Assembly: GCA_916048095.2 (NCBI GenBank)
Contig: OU696590.1
Span: forward strand, 4,941,052-5,005,051
Source of the DNA: Sacculina carcini
Taxonomy: Eukaryota; Arthropoda; Thecostraca; Sacculinidae
Length of the DNA stretch: 64,000 nt
Reading direction: 5' to 3'
Positions 1 through 12,041 of this stretch are shown in pieces. Made by a program: the position numbers and the translations under genes. Every line of letters begins with the position of its first letter. The first letter of the stretch is position 1. The notes beneath the pieces are model-generated. The model was given only the letters and a program-made list of their open reading frames with translations. It searched no databases and was not told where the DNA came from.

Positions 1-2160
1 TGTATGCGTCGGATTTGACATTATTGAATTTCACGCTTGGCTGTTGTGATATTAATGGTGAGTTGTATGCAGGGCCGAATTTAGGGGGGCAAAGAGGGCA
101 CCTTTATGATAAACTTTTTTGTCACGATGTCATGTCGTGAATATTTGCAATAGAGAAATGAAAATTTTAGCATATGCTGGTAGCAGGTAAATTTCAACTT
201 CCACCAATTATTTGAGGCGGAGTTAAAATATAGGAGGCATTATTTTTGGAACGACCCTAGTATTTATGATTTATCTTTCTTCATCACGGAAAACTACAGT
301 CAAACCAAACAGTGACTTTTACATATTGGTCACCAAATTTGCAAGGGCCAGGACTCGTAAAGTGTCTGGTCTGTGAATACAGATACCGCTATAGTTGTTT
401 CTATTCTACGAAGAAACATTGGTTTTGATTTTAAGATTGGCGGAGGTCCAGACAAACAGAAGCACAGCCTGTGTGACTGACAGACAGACAGCCAGCCAGA
501 CTGTCTGTGACGCCGCCGCTGAAGCGCCGGTTAATGCGAACGCTAACAGTGGGGCTATGGAAACAGCGAGTAGGACGGCAATGTGGACAACAACCTGATT
601 ACTGAATATGAAAATATGAAGTCCATTGTCACAGTGACTATTCATGAGGACATTGAGACAACGTCCACGTGCAGAGTGACTGAAAGTGTTGATGTTTCTG
701 TGACAATCCATATACCGTACAATGGTGAAGTCGGAAACGAGCCAGACACTTCACAATCACATCTTTTGAGCACAGAAGCCTGCGACAATACATATCCAGG
801 ACAGTAGTCCACCGCGGGCTTTAATAACTGTGTGCACCGATTCCAAACGAAGTGGATCATAAGGCCACAGTCGTGTGACGTGTTCGGCAAGCGCACTTGG
901 TTCAGTAGATTGAAGTGCCGGAGCTATCGCATTGTATGCCACTCCGGCTATCACTAAAATTTGACACACATATGCACGTGTATGGTCGGGGTGATATCAG
1001 ATGAGGGTCCGTCGGAGCTTTCTGGACATTCACTGCTAAAAAGTGTCATTCCGCAACACATATCTAGCGTATAGCCGTCGACGTGGCGACGAATGGTGGT
1101 GTGTTTTTGTGGATAGGAAGATATAGGATATATTCTTCATATGTCAATCAAGATGATGCTCTATTCGAGATATAACATCCGTTCGGTTCAGATAAATATT
1201 TATCTGCCAGAACACCTAAAAAACGTGCGACGTAATCACTAAATAATTCATTCGACAGATATTGAACGAATGAAACTAAGATTCTTCTATATCCGTGTGT
1301 TAAGTCAGTCTCTCATTGCCAAATATCTGACAAACAGCTTATCCATGATGCTTGATTATCCAATCTCCTTTCATCTTCTTGTGTTCATTATTATCTTTCT
1401 GTTTTTCCGTAATCTCAAGCTGTGAACACAGGGCGAGGAAATGAATGATAGCAGCAGCTAATTTTGCCATCGTGACTGCCTGGAGATTACTCCGGGAATT
1501 ACCCTTTGGTCAGTGTTGTAAAATACACTATTATGAAAATCATTGTCCTTTCTCTTCACTACGCGAACTGAAAATATCAACAACGGTCTATCTGCCGGCT
1601 TAATTCAATCCTTACAATCACTTTAACCCAATTACATTGCCTATTACTACACGGAATCGCTGAGAAAGCATAAAAACTTGATTCGAGACAGGTTACAGTT
1701 AAGTTGCTTTTGACAAGCTAAGTAAAGTTAAGTAATCAATGGACGAAGTGAAGTAAAAACGCAAACACAGATCTAATACAAACGCACTGGAAACGAAAGA
1801 TTAAAACTGAACAAGAATACACATTGTCAAATATCAAATATCTCACAAACGCCCAGTAACATCATTAGCTAACTTGCAACAACGATAATTAAATAAATAC
1901 TTTTAATTTGATTTCACCTTGAAACAGGATATTCATTATATAGTTAGTAAATACAAGCCGGATAAATTTGCCTATAGAGCAATAAATGATGGATGAACGA
2001 ATATTATTGAATGAAGGAATTATAAATGAATAAAAATAATAATATAATATGAATTAATAAAGGACACGCATATTTGTGGCTTTCCATATTTAATTTGCCA
2101 AATATTTAAAATTGTGTATTTTACTTCTGAATCGCTATACACTTCTTCACCTTGCACAGG
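1..2160. other. Non-coding stretch, no gene supported
   Basis: Only short overlapping open frames occur here and none resembles a known family. Base composition becomes clearly AT-rich from about 1100 onward. I see no TIRs, LTRs or microsatellite arrays long enough to name. It may be host intergenic or intronic DNA. Confidence 0.5.
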
Positions 2161-2169
2161 GGTAGGACC

Positions 2170-2870
2170 CTCGAGCGCCTAGAAGCGCTAAACAATCGTA
2201 CCGTACCTGATCAGTATCCGCTGCCATACATTCGATATTTTCCGCCGGACTTCACGATTGCAATGTCTTTTCGAGTTTGAATTTGGTGAGATCTTATTAC
2301 CAAATAGCCAGTGAAACCGGTGAAACCACCAATGTTCCCAAAACGACAATGACAACATCGTTCGGGCTATACGAATACGTGCGTGTGCCATTAGACCTGA
2401 GAAATGCCGAACACACCTTCCAGCGTTTCTGAAAGTCCTCAATGGTTCCGACGACATTTTTTGCTATTTGTATGATCTGCTACTTGCAACCAATTCACAC
2501 GACGAGCACGAACGACGGCTTACCTCAGTTCTCTCTCGCCTAAAGCAATACGGTATGGTCGTCAATGTCGACAAATGCGTCATCGGCACGCCATCCCGTT
2601 TCCTGGGCCACCAGGTGACAGCCGACGGAGTCTTACCACTAAAACAAAAGATGACCGTCATGCGAATGGGAACGTCGAGCAAATGGCAGCTGCTCGCCTC
2701 GCTGAGTCACATGTGTCAAAAAATGCAAATGGTTGTGCCTGCTAGGACTTCCGCCCAGTCAACAAAGGACGGACATGAGGTTTGCCAGCCGAAGCCGGGA
2801 GATTGTGTTGACAACCCATGCTATTACTTTAGCTACAGACAACGTGCAAACACTGATTGATGACCGCCGA
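2170..2870 (+). pseudogene. Decayed Gypsy (Ty3-type) reverse transcriptase fragment
   Basis: Translation on the plus strand gives pieces of the same RT that is better preserved on the minus strand in Gypsy-3 (38443-40425). Near 2190 it reads [14 protein letters not shown], and at 2468-2650 it reads DLLLATNSHDEHERR followed by FLGHQVTADGVLPL. The catalytic YLDD becomes 'YLYDLLL', so the motif is damaged. Frame changes between about 2240 and 2460 and after 2650 show that it cannot encode RT. No LTRs or other domains flank it, so it is a fragment of a related but older element. It is certainly retroelement RT; the exact boundaries are approximate. Confidence 0.8.
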
Positions 2871-2879
2871 CTCGTTTCC

Positions 2880-3600
2880 ATTCAGATATAGGCAAAGTAG
2901 TAACGAAGTGATTGATGGCAAATGAAGTGTTGTGTGTAAAGTAAAGAGAAGTGTGTGTAAAGTCTTGCTTCGACTGTTTAAGCGAGTGGACGTTTATTTT
3001 GTGCTCCAAAGTGTTTGAGGTTTTCAGGGTGATTTTGATGAGTTTCTAGATATTTTTTTGCAGAGGATGGACTTATTGGGTGTGGTCGTCATTGTATGGT
3101 TGGCTGCTGCAATTGTGATGCCACCACTGAAGCTGTAGGGGCGTGCAAAATGAGCTATTTTTAGTGGGGCTAGCGGAATTTCCCGAGATTTTGATTTGAA
3201 ATTGTGATATAGTTAAATTAAGTGCAAAAAATCGTGCTTTATTCCGATTAGCGACTCGCGAAATGAATAATTTCGAGTAAATGTTTAGTTAATTTCGAGT
3301 CATCAGTCGTGTAGTAGCGGCGCTGATGGCTGCACGCACCACGGCTGAGCTCAGTGTGTGTGTTTGTGACGTGACGTTGTTCACTACCTATAGTGTAACT
3401 TTGAGTTGTTCTGTGATTTTGTATAATGTTCTATGATAACCCATCATAGTGCTCCAGTACTGGTGCCCTAGTGCTGGTGAAACCGGCAAGTCTTGTGGCC
3501 GCATACACTTCTATTGGATACATATATACATTTCTTTTGGATGCATATCGCAGCCTACACATCACATTGCAGTGCACTACAAAAAATCGGCGATACAAGT
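2880..3600 (+). other. Gene-free stretch, probably including the 5' UTR of the downstream LINE
   Basis: No conserved coding sequence is visible. The following LINE frame opens just after a TGA at 3600-3602, so part of this stretch (perhaps from about 3300) is likely the element's 5' UTR. The 5' boundary cannot be fixed because no second copy exists in the window. Confidence 0.35.
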
Positions 3601-3602
3601 GA

Positions 3603-6599
3603 GAATATTTCTTCAATATTTCGGCTGTCCTGAACTGTAAACGGCGCCGCACACGCCGAGGAAGACGTGCCAACTACCGCGGCTGTCGTGGCGGCCGACG
3701 TCGACGAATACACGCCCAGCTAGGACGCAGACCGCTAAGGAAATATACGCCACGCACATCAACTGACCGAGTGTTTGTAACAGTGAGTCTCACAAAGTTT
3801 CATCTAGGTACAATAGAAAGCAAAGCGACTGAAAGCCACGAAACAGGAACCAGAGGGAGATTTCAAGTGGCCCATATCAATGCACAGTCTACAATGCCAA
3901 AAGTTGACGAAATCAACATGCTGCTGAGTAGGAGTAGCATTGATATATTGTGTAACTCGGAGACATGGCATTATCAGCCCCTCTCACGGCATACATCGTA
4001 GTGCCAGGATATTCTGTGTGGCGCTGTGATAGACAGAAAGGTAGAGGAGGTGGAGTGGCTATACTGTGTGGAAACACTCTGTCTGTAACTAAACTGGACA
4101 TTATGAGCGACTGCAGCACAATAGAAGCGCTATTTCTGTCCTTTAAAAGAGCACACTGCAGCCCGGTTACAATTGGCGTCGTGTATAGGTCACCGACCTC
4201 GCCTGTTACAGCCAGTGTACAATGCATTGACAACATGCTTCACTCTTGTCTCGCTCTTCCTCAACCATTGATTTTAACCGGTGAATTAAATTTTAATCTA
4301 ATGGACAAAATGTCATCTTCACGTTTTATTGATTTACTAAAAGACTATGACTTGCGCCAATTAATCGAAAAACCCACGCATTTGCTTCCGACTCCAACGC
4401 TTCTCGATGTGATAGTGACAAACGTGCCCAGTGATGATGTTCGAGAGATAACTGTCAGTGACACTCCTATTGCCGATCATCTCACAGTTTCAGCAGTTTT
4501 CAGTCAAAAATCGAGTCGCGACAAACTGTCGCCCAAACATGTGACATACAGACCCTGGAGAAAAATGAATTGGGATCTGTTCCGGCTGACGCTGTTCTCG
4601 TCGGACTGGTCAAGGTTCGTGACAATGTCGGAAGTTAACGAAGTGCTGACTGAATTTATGCGAATATGGAATGGTTGTTTGAACAATATTTGCCCTAGAG
4701 TGACATTGAGACCCAGAAAACATAACCTGCCTTGGGACAAGGGCAACGAACACCTAAGCAACATAATCAAAAAGAAAAATGAAATGTTTCGGCGCTGGAG
4801 GCGCACGCGAGACCCTGAAATTCTGACAGAGTACCGCAGGCGGAGAAATGCATTGAAGAGGGAAACTGAAGTCGAGCGTAGACGATATCTGACCGAACAG
4901 ATGAAAGTGGGCTACAGCGAATTCTGGGCGGGACTAAGACGTGTTGTGAGAAGTGACAAAAAAGACAACTCACAACAAATGAAAATTGTTCAGTCAAAAG
5001 AAGATGTAGATAGATTCAATTCGTACTACTCGGGTATTGCTGACAAAATTGCAGAAGAATTTATGGTTCCGAAGAAAGTGCAAAACAGGCCGCCAACAGT
5101 GGTATCAGATGTTATGAAGCTGCATTCTATCACCCTTCCAGAGCTAGCGAGAGCGATGCGGTCAATCAAAGGCAGATCATCAGTGGGAAGTGACGATGTT
5201 CCGCTCTTTGCAGTGATAAACAACATGGAGGTGATTGGCCCAATGTTGCTATAACTCATCAACTCCTCGATAAAGACAGGTGTATTCCCTGACGAGTGGA
5301 AAACAGCCATCTTGATACCAGTGCCAAAATCGGGCGACATATCAAAACCCGAGAACACAAGACCGATTTCAATCTTGAGTAGTATGAGCAAGATCCTTGA
5401 AAAAGTAGTGAGCAATCAGTTGGTCGAATATCTGGATCGATGTTCTATCCTCTTTCAACACCAGTATGCATACCGTCGACGGCGCTCCACAGAAGACCTC
5501 CTGCTGGTCATGACTGATCATATGGCTCAAGCTATGGACAGCAATCAACTAGCGGCAGTTATCTCTGTCGATACTAGCAAAGCATTCGACTGTGTCAGAA
5601 GACCGGAGCTGTGTTGCAGGCTGGAGTGGTATGGTATTGAGTCTCGCTGGTTTGAGAACTACCTGAGTGGGAGACGACAAGTTGTACGCCACTCTTCACG
5701 CGATCTACCAACAAAACATGGAGTCCCTCAAGGATCGGTGCTCGGCCCGCTACTCTATCTCTTAGCTGTGAATGATCTGCCATGCCATGTTACAGATGGA
5801 AGAGTCTTCACATACGCCGATGATACCCAGCTTGTACTCACAGCTCCATGTGATACGGCCTCACTGAATCTTCTTAATCACCGCCTCTGTGAAACGCTGA
5901 AATCCGTCGAAACCTGGTACGCTGCAAATGGGTTTAAGATCAATGAAAAAGACCCAATGGCTGCTTTGTGGCACTGAAGGGATGCTCACCAAGGCAAAGT
6001 CAGTAACACTAAAGCAAAATGACAACACGGTGGCCCCCCAGACTAAATTAAAAGTACTAGGAGTGATGATAGACAATCGCTTGAAGTGGTGCTATCAAGT
6101 TGCACAAGTCACACGGCGGTGTAATGCAGTTCTGATCTCGATCGGCAGAATAAGACGAATGCTGACTGTGGACGCCATTAAAGCCTTGATAGCGGCACAT
6201 GTCTTGCCGCTCCTGCAGTACTGTCTGCCAGTCTGGGGTGGCATATAAGTGGCGGATGAAGTACGAATATGTCGCGTCATAAGATTTGCAGCTCAACTGA
6301 GCGCCGGCATTGGTAAATATGACCACGTGACGCCAGCGCTGCGGGAGCTGAAATGGCCGTCTTTTCAACAAATGGTAGCCAAAAGAGACGACAAGGCTGT
6401 TCTCAGATTCTTGGATGAAGACGTCCCTGGGAATAGCAGCAGAAACATGTTTCAGCTCCTCAGCGCAGTGTCATCTAAATCAACAAGAGCGACCGGCGAT
6501 GGACAGCTGCAAATACCAAAAACACGTCTGTCCTTGACAAAAAAACAATTCAAGAGCCGAGCTGTCAAAAATTACAACAAATACCTGAGCAACTTTTAA
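3603..6599 (+). pseudogene. LINE endonuclease-reverse transcriptase ORF with two frameshifts and two stops
   Basis: The frame opens after the stop at 3600. It has an Arg-rich stretch (RRRTRRGRRANYRG near 3640) and then the endonuclease start HINAQSTMPKVDEINMLL (about 3875). A frameshift near 3980 moves it to the frame used up to 5254. The endonuclease has GELNFNL where GDFN is usual, and ADHL where SDH is usual, so catalytic positions are altered. A TAA stop at 5252-5254 interrupts the pre-RT region. The RT shows VDTSKAFDCV, GVPQGSVLGPLL and TYADDTQL (about 5812). A further frameshift near 5955 and a TAA at 6246-6248 follow, before the C-terminal part ends at 6599. It normally copies LINE RNA at a nicked chromosomal target; this copy cannot make the protein. 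Confidence 0.88.
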
Positions 6600-6763
6600 T
6601 TTTTAATCTAACTTTTTGTTTTATTTTTAACTTTAACTAGACATTGACTTTATATTTTCATGAATCGTATGTGTTCATGTGTAATCACTTTGAGTTTATC
6701 AGTGTTCTATGTGAATTCCTTGGAAATTTGTTGATAAAAACCATGAGTGGACAACAAATAAAC

Positions 6764-6788
6764 ATTGATTGATTGATTGATTGATTGA
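6764..6788 (+). repeat. (TTGA)n 3' tail of the LINE
   Basis: About six tandem copies of the tetranucleotide directly follow the AATAAA at 6757-6762 and mark the 3' end of the preceding LINE. Confidence 0.85.
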
Positions 6789-6789
6789 C

Positions 6790-8260
6790 TCGGTGAGCCC
6801 GCTAGCAGCTGACTTGCGTGTGCACATCATAGCAGTACATGAACACGGACGCCGTATCACACCTGAACTATCAGCAACACCACTGGATGTTGGAGCAAGC
6901 TGAGTATTTTGATTCTAGCTAGCAAACCTAGCTGGCCAGGGAGGAGTCGGATTTATACTCTCCCCTAGTATGTCCACTGCCTTGTCGAAAATCGATGTTC
7001 TACATGAATGAATACACTGCCTCATTCAAGTTGAGAGGCCACTCACTATACATTACCAACTGGTACTTGCCAACAGCCTGCACACTGGACACCATGGAAA
7101 CCCAGATATGTCTGGAAATTCTCGAGACGTACCGGGAGTCACAGCCCATCAGGGATTGGACTTGTTTGGTCGGATATTTCAACACCGATCAGCATGGAAT
7201 CCCCATTCAGCCCAGCAGCCGAAGATTTCAATCGCCCCATACGTAGCTAGTTTCATTTCCAGCAGTGAATCATACCCAGCCCACGGTCACATGAGTCTGA
7301 GCAGACTACATCATCAGTTCACGTTCTTCGGCGCATAGCGACGCAGAGCCCGGCTCCATTTCATGTTTCCAGCAAATAAGACGCCAGTTGGTAAAGAAAG
7401 TACAGATTATTCGCCTAAAATATTTTATGTGACTACGTATTCGTGAGATATGAGCTTAAATATATTGTCTGGTCTCCTCACACATGACAACGAGACGCCC
7501 AGCCTGACTGGTCTCCTCACACAAGGCAAATAGATATCCAGACTGACGCCCCACGTTAACACCAGATAGAAGCTGGCTGAATTACTGCAAGCGCATCGAC
7601 AGAGCCATTAGCTGATGATTCAGGATGTTGCCGAAATTATATCGCCGCATCTGGAAGCCGGACACAGAGCCGTTATGTGGAAGGCTGTTGATAGTCTGAC
7701 AGGTCGCAAACGGGCAGCTCCCAGCTTCATCGCGATTGAGAGCGCAGATGAACGTTTGGTGATGGTCCGGGAATAGTTTGCGTCAATACTCAACCAACCA
7801 ACAAGTGGGACCCCAGATAATCTCAATTATCACCCGATTATGCTTCCTACTGATTTATCAACGACACGGCTGTTACTCTGTGGGAGCTCAAAGTAGCTAC
7901 TCGGGCTGTAACAACTGGTATAGCAGCTGACAAATACGGCATCCCATCGAACGTCTGGAGGTTGGACACGCTGACCAACTTGCTGCTATCATTCGCGAAC
8001 GACGTGGTAACCAGTAATGCTCACCACTCTCACTATTTATTTGACCCTATACTTGGGCTTCAAACCTTGCGCCAGATATTTTTGGCAGGGCTCTGCACTC
8101 AACCAGTTCATGAAAACCAACCTGAATGCGAGATATCTGGCAACAGATGTCCTGTTGATAAATAACATGAGTGTTGTGACCAAAGCGACAATTATTTGGT
8201 GATACGTTTGTCCTAGTGGGTATCCCGTACCTGGTGCCAAATTACTCTCAATTTCGCGTA
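6790..8260 (+). pseudogene. Heavily decayed LINE endonuclease and pre-RT relic
   Basis: Short conserved patches occur in different plus-strand frames. There is an EHGRRITPEL-like patch near 6840 and GGVGFILSPSMSTALSKID near 6943, as in LINE endonucleases. LYITNWYLPTA and WTCLVGYFN follow near 7045-7175, equivalent to the usual VYxPTA and LLGDFN, with D replaced by Y. Further on, VDSLTGRKRAAPSFIAI (about 7686) and a KYGIPSNVWRLDTLTNLLL patch (about 7930) match the linker and the start of RT. Many frameshifts and stops are present. It ends near the Tc1-like element starting at 8381, which probably inserted into it. Assignment to a LINE is firm; the clade is not. Confidence 0.7.
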
Positions 8261-8528
8261 AGCACAATCTACAAGAGGATCAGTAACTGACCTTTGCCCA
8301 GAGGTACCGCTGATTCTGGTAGAGAACGCTGAGAACCTGCCAATCTTAATCCCTCCGACGAGGTATTCTCTCTCCTCAACTATACCATTTGTATTTTGAA
8401 TTCAGACAAATGAATTTTGATTTCAGACAAATGAATTTTGATTTCAGACAAATTAATTTTGATTTCAGATGGATGAAGTTTGATTTCAGACAAATGAATT
8501 TTGATTGTGAACAAAAACCTTTTATGTA

Positions 8529-9917
8529 CAGGGTGACACAAAAAAAACAGAGCTCATAAAAAGTTGAATAATTTCCGCAATATTCAAGTAATTCTGTTAT
8601 TTGTTTCAGATCATTAAGAAGACGGATTGATCTAAGAGTCTACCACGTGTGAGCTTCGAGATGCCTTGGACTACAGAGCAAAAGACATTTGCAGTTGAGA
8701 CATATTTTCGGCTGAAGTCTTTCCGGGAAACGCAATTGCGATTCAAAGACCATTTCAATTGTCGTGAATTTCCTGTCAGCTCAGTGATCTGCGGATGGGT
8801 AAAAAATTCAGAACCCATGGGACTGTGAATAACCTCAATGCAAAAGACAAAAACAGACAATCACACTCTGGGCGACCAAAATCATCACGGACACAAGACA
8901 AGGTTGCTGCAGTCAGAGACTCTGTTGTCCGCAGCCCAAGAAAGTCTGTGCGTCGGCGAAGTCAAGAGCTTGGCATCAACCGGGAGTCTGTAAGAAGAAT
9001 TTTGATCTCAGATCTCCATCTTTATCCCTACAGGATTCAAATCAAGCACAAGCTCACAGCTGACGACATGAGGAAGCGAGTAACCATGTGCCAGTGGTTT
9101 TCAGACAAGATTGTCGATGAACCGGACTTTCTCGACAACATGTGGTTTTCAGACGAGGCCCACTTTCTGCTGTCTGGGCACGTTAACTCTAAGAATAACA
9201 TCTTCTGGTGCAGCACACTCCCTGACCACTGCCTGCAAAGGCCCTTGCACTCTGTCAAGTGTACTGTCTGGGTGGCCATTTCAACTCATGGCATTATCGG
9301 GCCATTCTGGTTTGAGGACGATGACGAGCGTTCCTTGACTGTGAACACGGAGCGCTACATCCAGGTCCTGCGCAAGTTCTGGGTAGCACTTGGCCGGCGT
9401 AGAGGCATTGACAGAGCCCTCCAGTGGTTTCAACAGGACGGAGCCACCCCTCACACCTCCAATGAATCCCTGGAGTGGCTGCAGCAGCGCTTCGATGACC
9501 GACTCATCAGCCGCAGGTGCAACCCGGAGTGGTCACCACACTCACCAGACCTGAACCCCCCAGACTTCTACCTGTGGGGTTACCTCAAGGACAGGGTGTA
9601 TGAGCACAACCCCCAGACCATCCCTCACCTCAAAGCAGCCATCACAGCAGCCATCAGAGCCATCCCGAGAGAGGAGTGCAGGAGGGTCATTGAGAACTTT
9701 GCCAGGCGAATCCAAGTCTGCCTGCAGCGCCGGGGCGCGCATCTGGAACATATCTTTGAGCGGCTGTAGAACAACGAGTTTTTGTTGTACAGAATTGAGA
9801 CTTTGCAGATGTTGGATACATAGGTTGTACATATTTCCATAGAATTTTTGTTTCAAACTGAATAAAATTTCAGGAGTTATAAGACTTTTAGTGATCTCTG
9901 TTTTTTGTGTCACCCTG
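8529..9917 (+). mobile_element. Mariner-type (DD41D) transposon, almost intact
   Basis: The element begins CAGGGTGACACAAAAAA and ends with the inverted sequence. It is bounded by TA on both sides (8527-8528 and 9918-9919), as expected for the IS630-Tc1-mariner superfamily. It is 1389 bp long with imperfect TIRs of about 35 bp and a single transposase gene filling most of the interior. AATAAA lies near the 3' end (about 9861). It is nested in the left TIR of an older Tc1-like element. Confidence 0.93.
8661..9769 (+). pseudogene. Mariner transposase with one 1-nt frameshift
   Basis: The transposase cuts out the element and joins it at TA dinucleotides. From ATG 8661 the N-terminal helix-turn-helix region reads WTTEQKTFAVETYFRLKSF. 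In the A-run at about 8802-8807 the frame shifts by one base. From there it is open to the TAG at 9767-9769. The catalytic motifs are WFSDEAHFLLSG (first Asp), WFQQDGATPHT (second Asp) and SPDLNPPDFYLWG (third Asp). I count 41 residues between the second and third Asp, the DD41D spacing described for the rosa-like group. Apart from the homopolymer indel, which could be an assembly error, nothing is missing. Full length would be about 369 residues. Confidence 0.9.
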
Positions 9918-10210
9918 TATTTATCCTCATTTTTTCGTTTTAGGTAAAACGAAAACATTGGCTAATTATTTACAATTAAGTAATTTTTTCTTTCAATTTC
10001 AATTGTAATGTTAGAATCAGTTTAATCAATTATTATTGAAATATGTTGAATATTTATTAGTTGTTCGATGCATGGTGCTCGTGATGTTGTAAATTATGTA
10101 AATTTCAAATATACCAATGTTCTTGGGTTGTCATGGTAACGCGCTAGGATAAAAAAATTTGAGCTGGAGCACCATTAAGCTGGAGGTGTTTTGATTGATA
10201 TTTATTCATT

Positions 10211-11250
10211 ATGAAGTATAATAAGATAAGTGAAAATGACCGAAAAAGGATAATTGATATTTACAATAACGACGGCGATTGGAAAAATGTCGCTAATACG
10301 CTCGGCGTGAATATGAAAACAGCGTACCACTCGCTGAAAAGTGCAAGAAAGCACCGAGGAGGAAATAAGAAAGAGAAAATCGCAGATATGATAAAAACTC
10401 TTAAGTCAGCGGTTGAAAAAAAGACAACTATCACACTAAAGGAGTTGCAAGACCTCGTGAAGTTGAATCACGGGTATGAAGTGTGCGCCAACACTATTCG
10501 CAACTGGTTCGACGGAGAGTTGTTTTCCTTGAAAACTGTGCGTCCGATTGTCCATAACATAAATTCAGAAGAAAACAAAAGAAAAAGAGCCGCATACATG
10601 GAGGAATTCTTCAAAACAAGGGCAGATGGTCGCACACCAATTTGGGTGAACGAAACAATTTCAATCTTTTTTGTATGAGGAAGCAGGGGAGATCAAAGGT
10701 GGGCACACGAGCTTCTGTCGTGCTGCCAAAGAGCAAAGGAGCCAACTTGCAGATAATCGGGGCGATGACGAGCTCACGAGTTGTCCTGATATCGCTACAT
10801 CGAGGCTGGTTCAAAAAATCCGATTGTGTCCAGTGGTTCCAGTCTCTCATGGATGCATGCACAGAGGCTGAGATCCAGCAGCCGACGATTATTATGGACA
10901 ACGCGCCTGCACATAGCGGTCTCGAAGAATTGTTTGAAGGACAGCAACACTTCAAACTGCTTCGGCTGGCCCCTTACTCGTATTTATTGAACCCAATTGA
11001 GCTGCTATGGAACTCATTGAAGAGTTCCGTCAAAAACCAATTGGCAGAGCGAATGCCACAAGTGCTGGCTTCAGCTGGCCGAGGTGACTCCGGTGTTTCT
11101 ATTGCCGAACAGCGGATGAATCTGATGGAGGAAATCGCACTTCAGGCTATCAGCAATATCAATATCGCGCACCTACAAGGTTTCACCAACAGAGTGAAAA
11201 AATATTACTCAGCAGCGATCCGACAAGAAGACCTGGTGAAAGCGCCTTGA
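10211..11250 (+). pseudogene. Tc1/IS630-like DDE transposase, frameshifted
   Basis: ATG 10211 opens an N-terminal helix-turn-helix segment (KISENDRKRIIDIY, then DWKNVANTLGVNMKTAYHSL). Near 10656 one base has been lost, and the reading continues in the 10642 frame as NFNLFCMRKQGRSKVGTRA. The second catalytic Asp is in TIIMDNAPAHSG. The Glu is in APYSYLLNPIELLWNSLK, with 33 residues between them. The first catalytic position reads WVNET where WxDE is expected, so Asp is replaced by Asn. Together with the frameshift this makes the copy inactive. It lies inside the 8381-12041 element and is followed by AATAAA near 11429. Confidence 0.85.
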
Positions 11251-11738
11251 GCCCGCGCTAATAGCTCACAACACTTCACATTTTAAACTCGAAACATTGT
11301 ATGACGAACCGTACACAATTTGAGTTATGTTGTTGAGAGCCACTGTTTGCTCCTTATGTATATGTGTAATGTGTCATGTATGAGTGTGTTAATCAATTTC
11401 GTGTCTTGTTCAATAATTTGTAATCTTAAATAAAATGTTCAGTGTCGTCAGTTCAGCATATATGCACTAACATTGTAATAGCGCCCGCAAAGAGAGCACA
11501 GAGGGCCTCTAGCATAAACGATGAATATTGGCTCAAATTGAGTTAGTGTGTAATGAAGTGCAGAGTACAGAATAGTGTTACGCTAGTTTGAGGTTAGAGG
11601 AGTTGTGTGCTCGAGGAGTCGCCGTTAAAATTGCTATAACAAGTATATTATTTAAACATCACTAAATTTGAAGTCAGCATATATCTAAGTTCAAAATTCA
11701 TTTGTTATAATTCAAATCTCATTTGTCTTAATTCAATT

Positions 11739-12041
11739 ATCGAACAAAATAATTTTTGAAAAAAAATGACTGAATTAAAATTTAACATATTTCAATAATA
11801 ATTAATCAAACTGATTCTAACATTACAATTAAAATTACCTATTTTTTATTAAAACGAAAAAATGAGGATAAATATATAAAAGGTTTTTGTTCACAATCAA
11901 AATTAATTTGTCTGAAATAAAAATTAATTTGTCTGAAATCAAAATTCATTTGCCAGAAATAAAAATTCATTTGTCTGAAATCAAAATTCATTTGTCTGAA
12001 ATCAAAATTCATTTGTCTGAGTTCAAAATGCAAATGGTATA
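11739..12041 (-). repeat. Right TIR of the Tc1-like element (uninterrupted)
   Basis: This is the reverse complement of the left TIR, including the tandem CATTTGTCTGAAATCAAAATT units at about 11900-12020. It preserves the sequence around 11866-11890 that corresponds to the empty mariner target site. Confidence 0.85.

Larger units (their letters stand above)
3400..6788 (+). mobile_element. CR1/Jockey-type non-LTR retrotransposon (LINE), inactivated
   Basis: This is a nearly full-length LINE. It has a basic N-terminal stretch, an apurinic-type endonuclease, a reverse transcriptase and a short 3' UTR. It ends with AATAAA (6757-6762) followed directly by a tetranucleotide (TTGA)n tail. LINEs of the CR1/L2/Jockey groups often end in such short tandem tails rather than poly(A). 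The 5' end is uncertain, and no flanking target duplication could be recognised. Immediately downstream begins a second, older LINE relic, so this copy probably landed next to or inside it. Confidence 0.8.
8381..10069 (+). repeat. Left TIR of the Tc1-like element (interrupted)
   Basis: The outer part is 8381-8528 and the inner part is 9918-10069, with the mariner between them. The outer part carries five or six tandem CAAATGAATTTTGATTTCAGA units. The inner part matches the right TIR through 'GTTAGAATCAGTTT', 'ATTATTATTGAAATATGTT' and 'TTGTTCGAT'. Confidence 0.85.
8381..12041 (+). mobile_element. Tc1/IS630-like DNA transposon with ~300-bp TIRs, split by a mariner
   Basis: The two ends are inverted copies beginning TATACCATTTG (8381-8391) and ending CAAATGGTATA (12031-12041). 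The TIRs run about 300 bp inward and contain several tandem copies of an ATTTGTCTGAAATCAAAATTC-type unit. The interior encodes a broken DDE transposase (10211-11250). The left TIR is interrupted by the 1389-bp mariner at 8529-9917, so the original element was about 2.27 kb. A TA target duplication is plausible because both ends carry TATA. It is inactive through transposase damage. Confidence 0.85.

Noticed and set aside
3431..3673. 80-codon minus-strand frame rich in Arg
   Set aside because: It is the antisense of the Arg-rich start of the LINE ORF on the plus strand.
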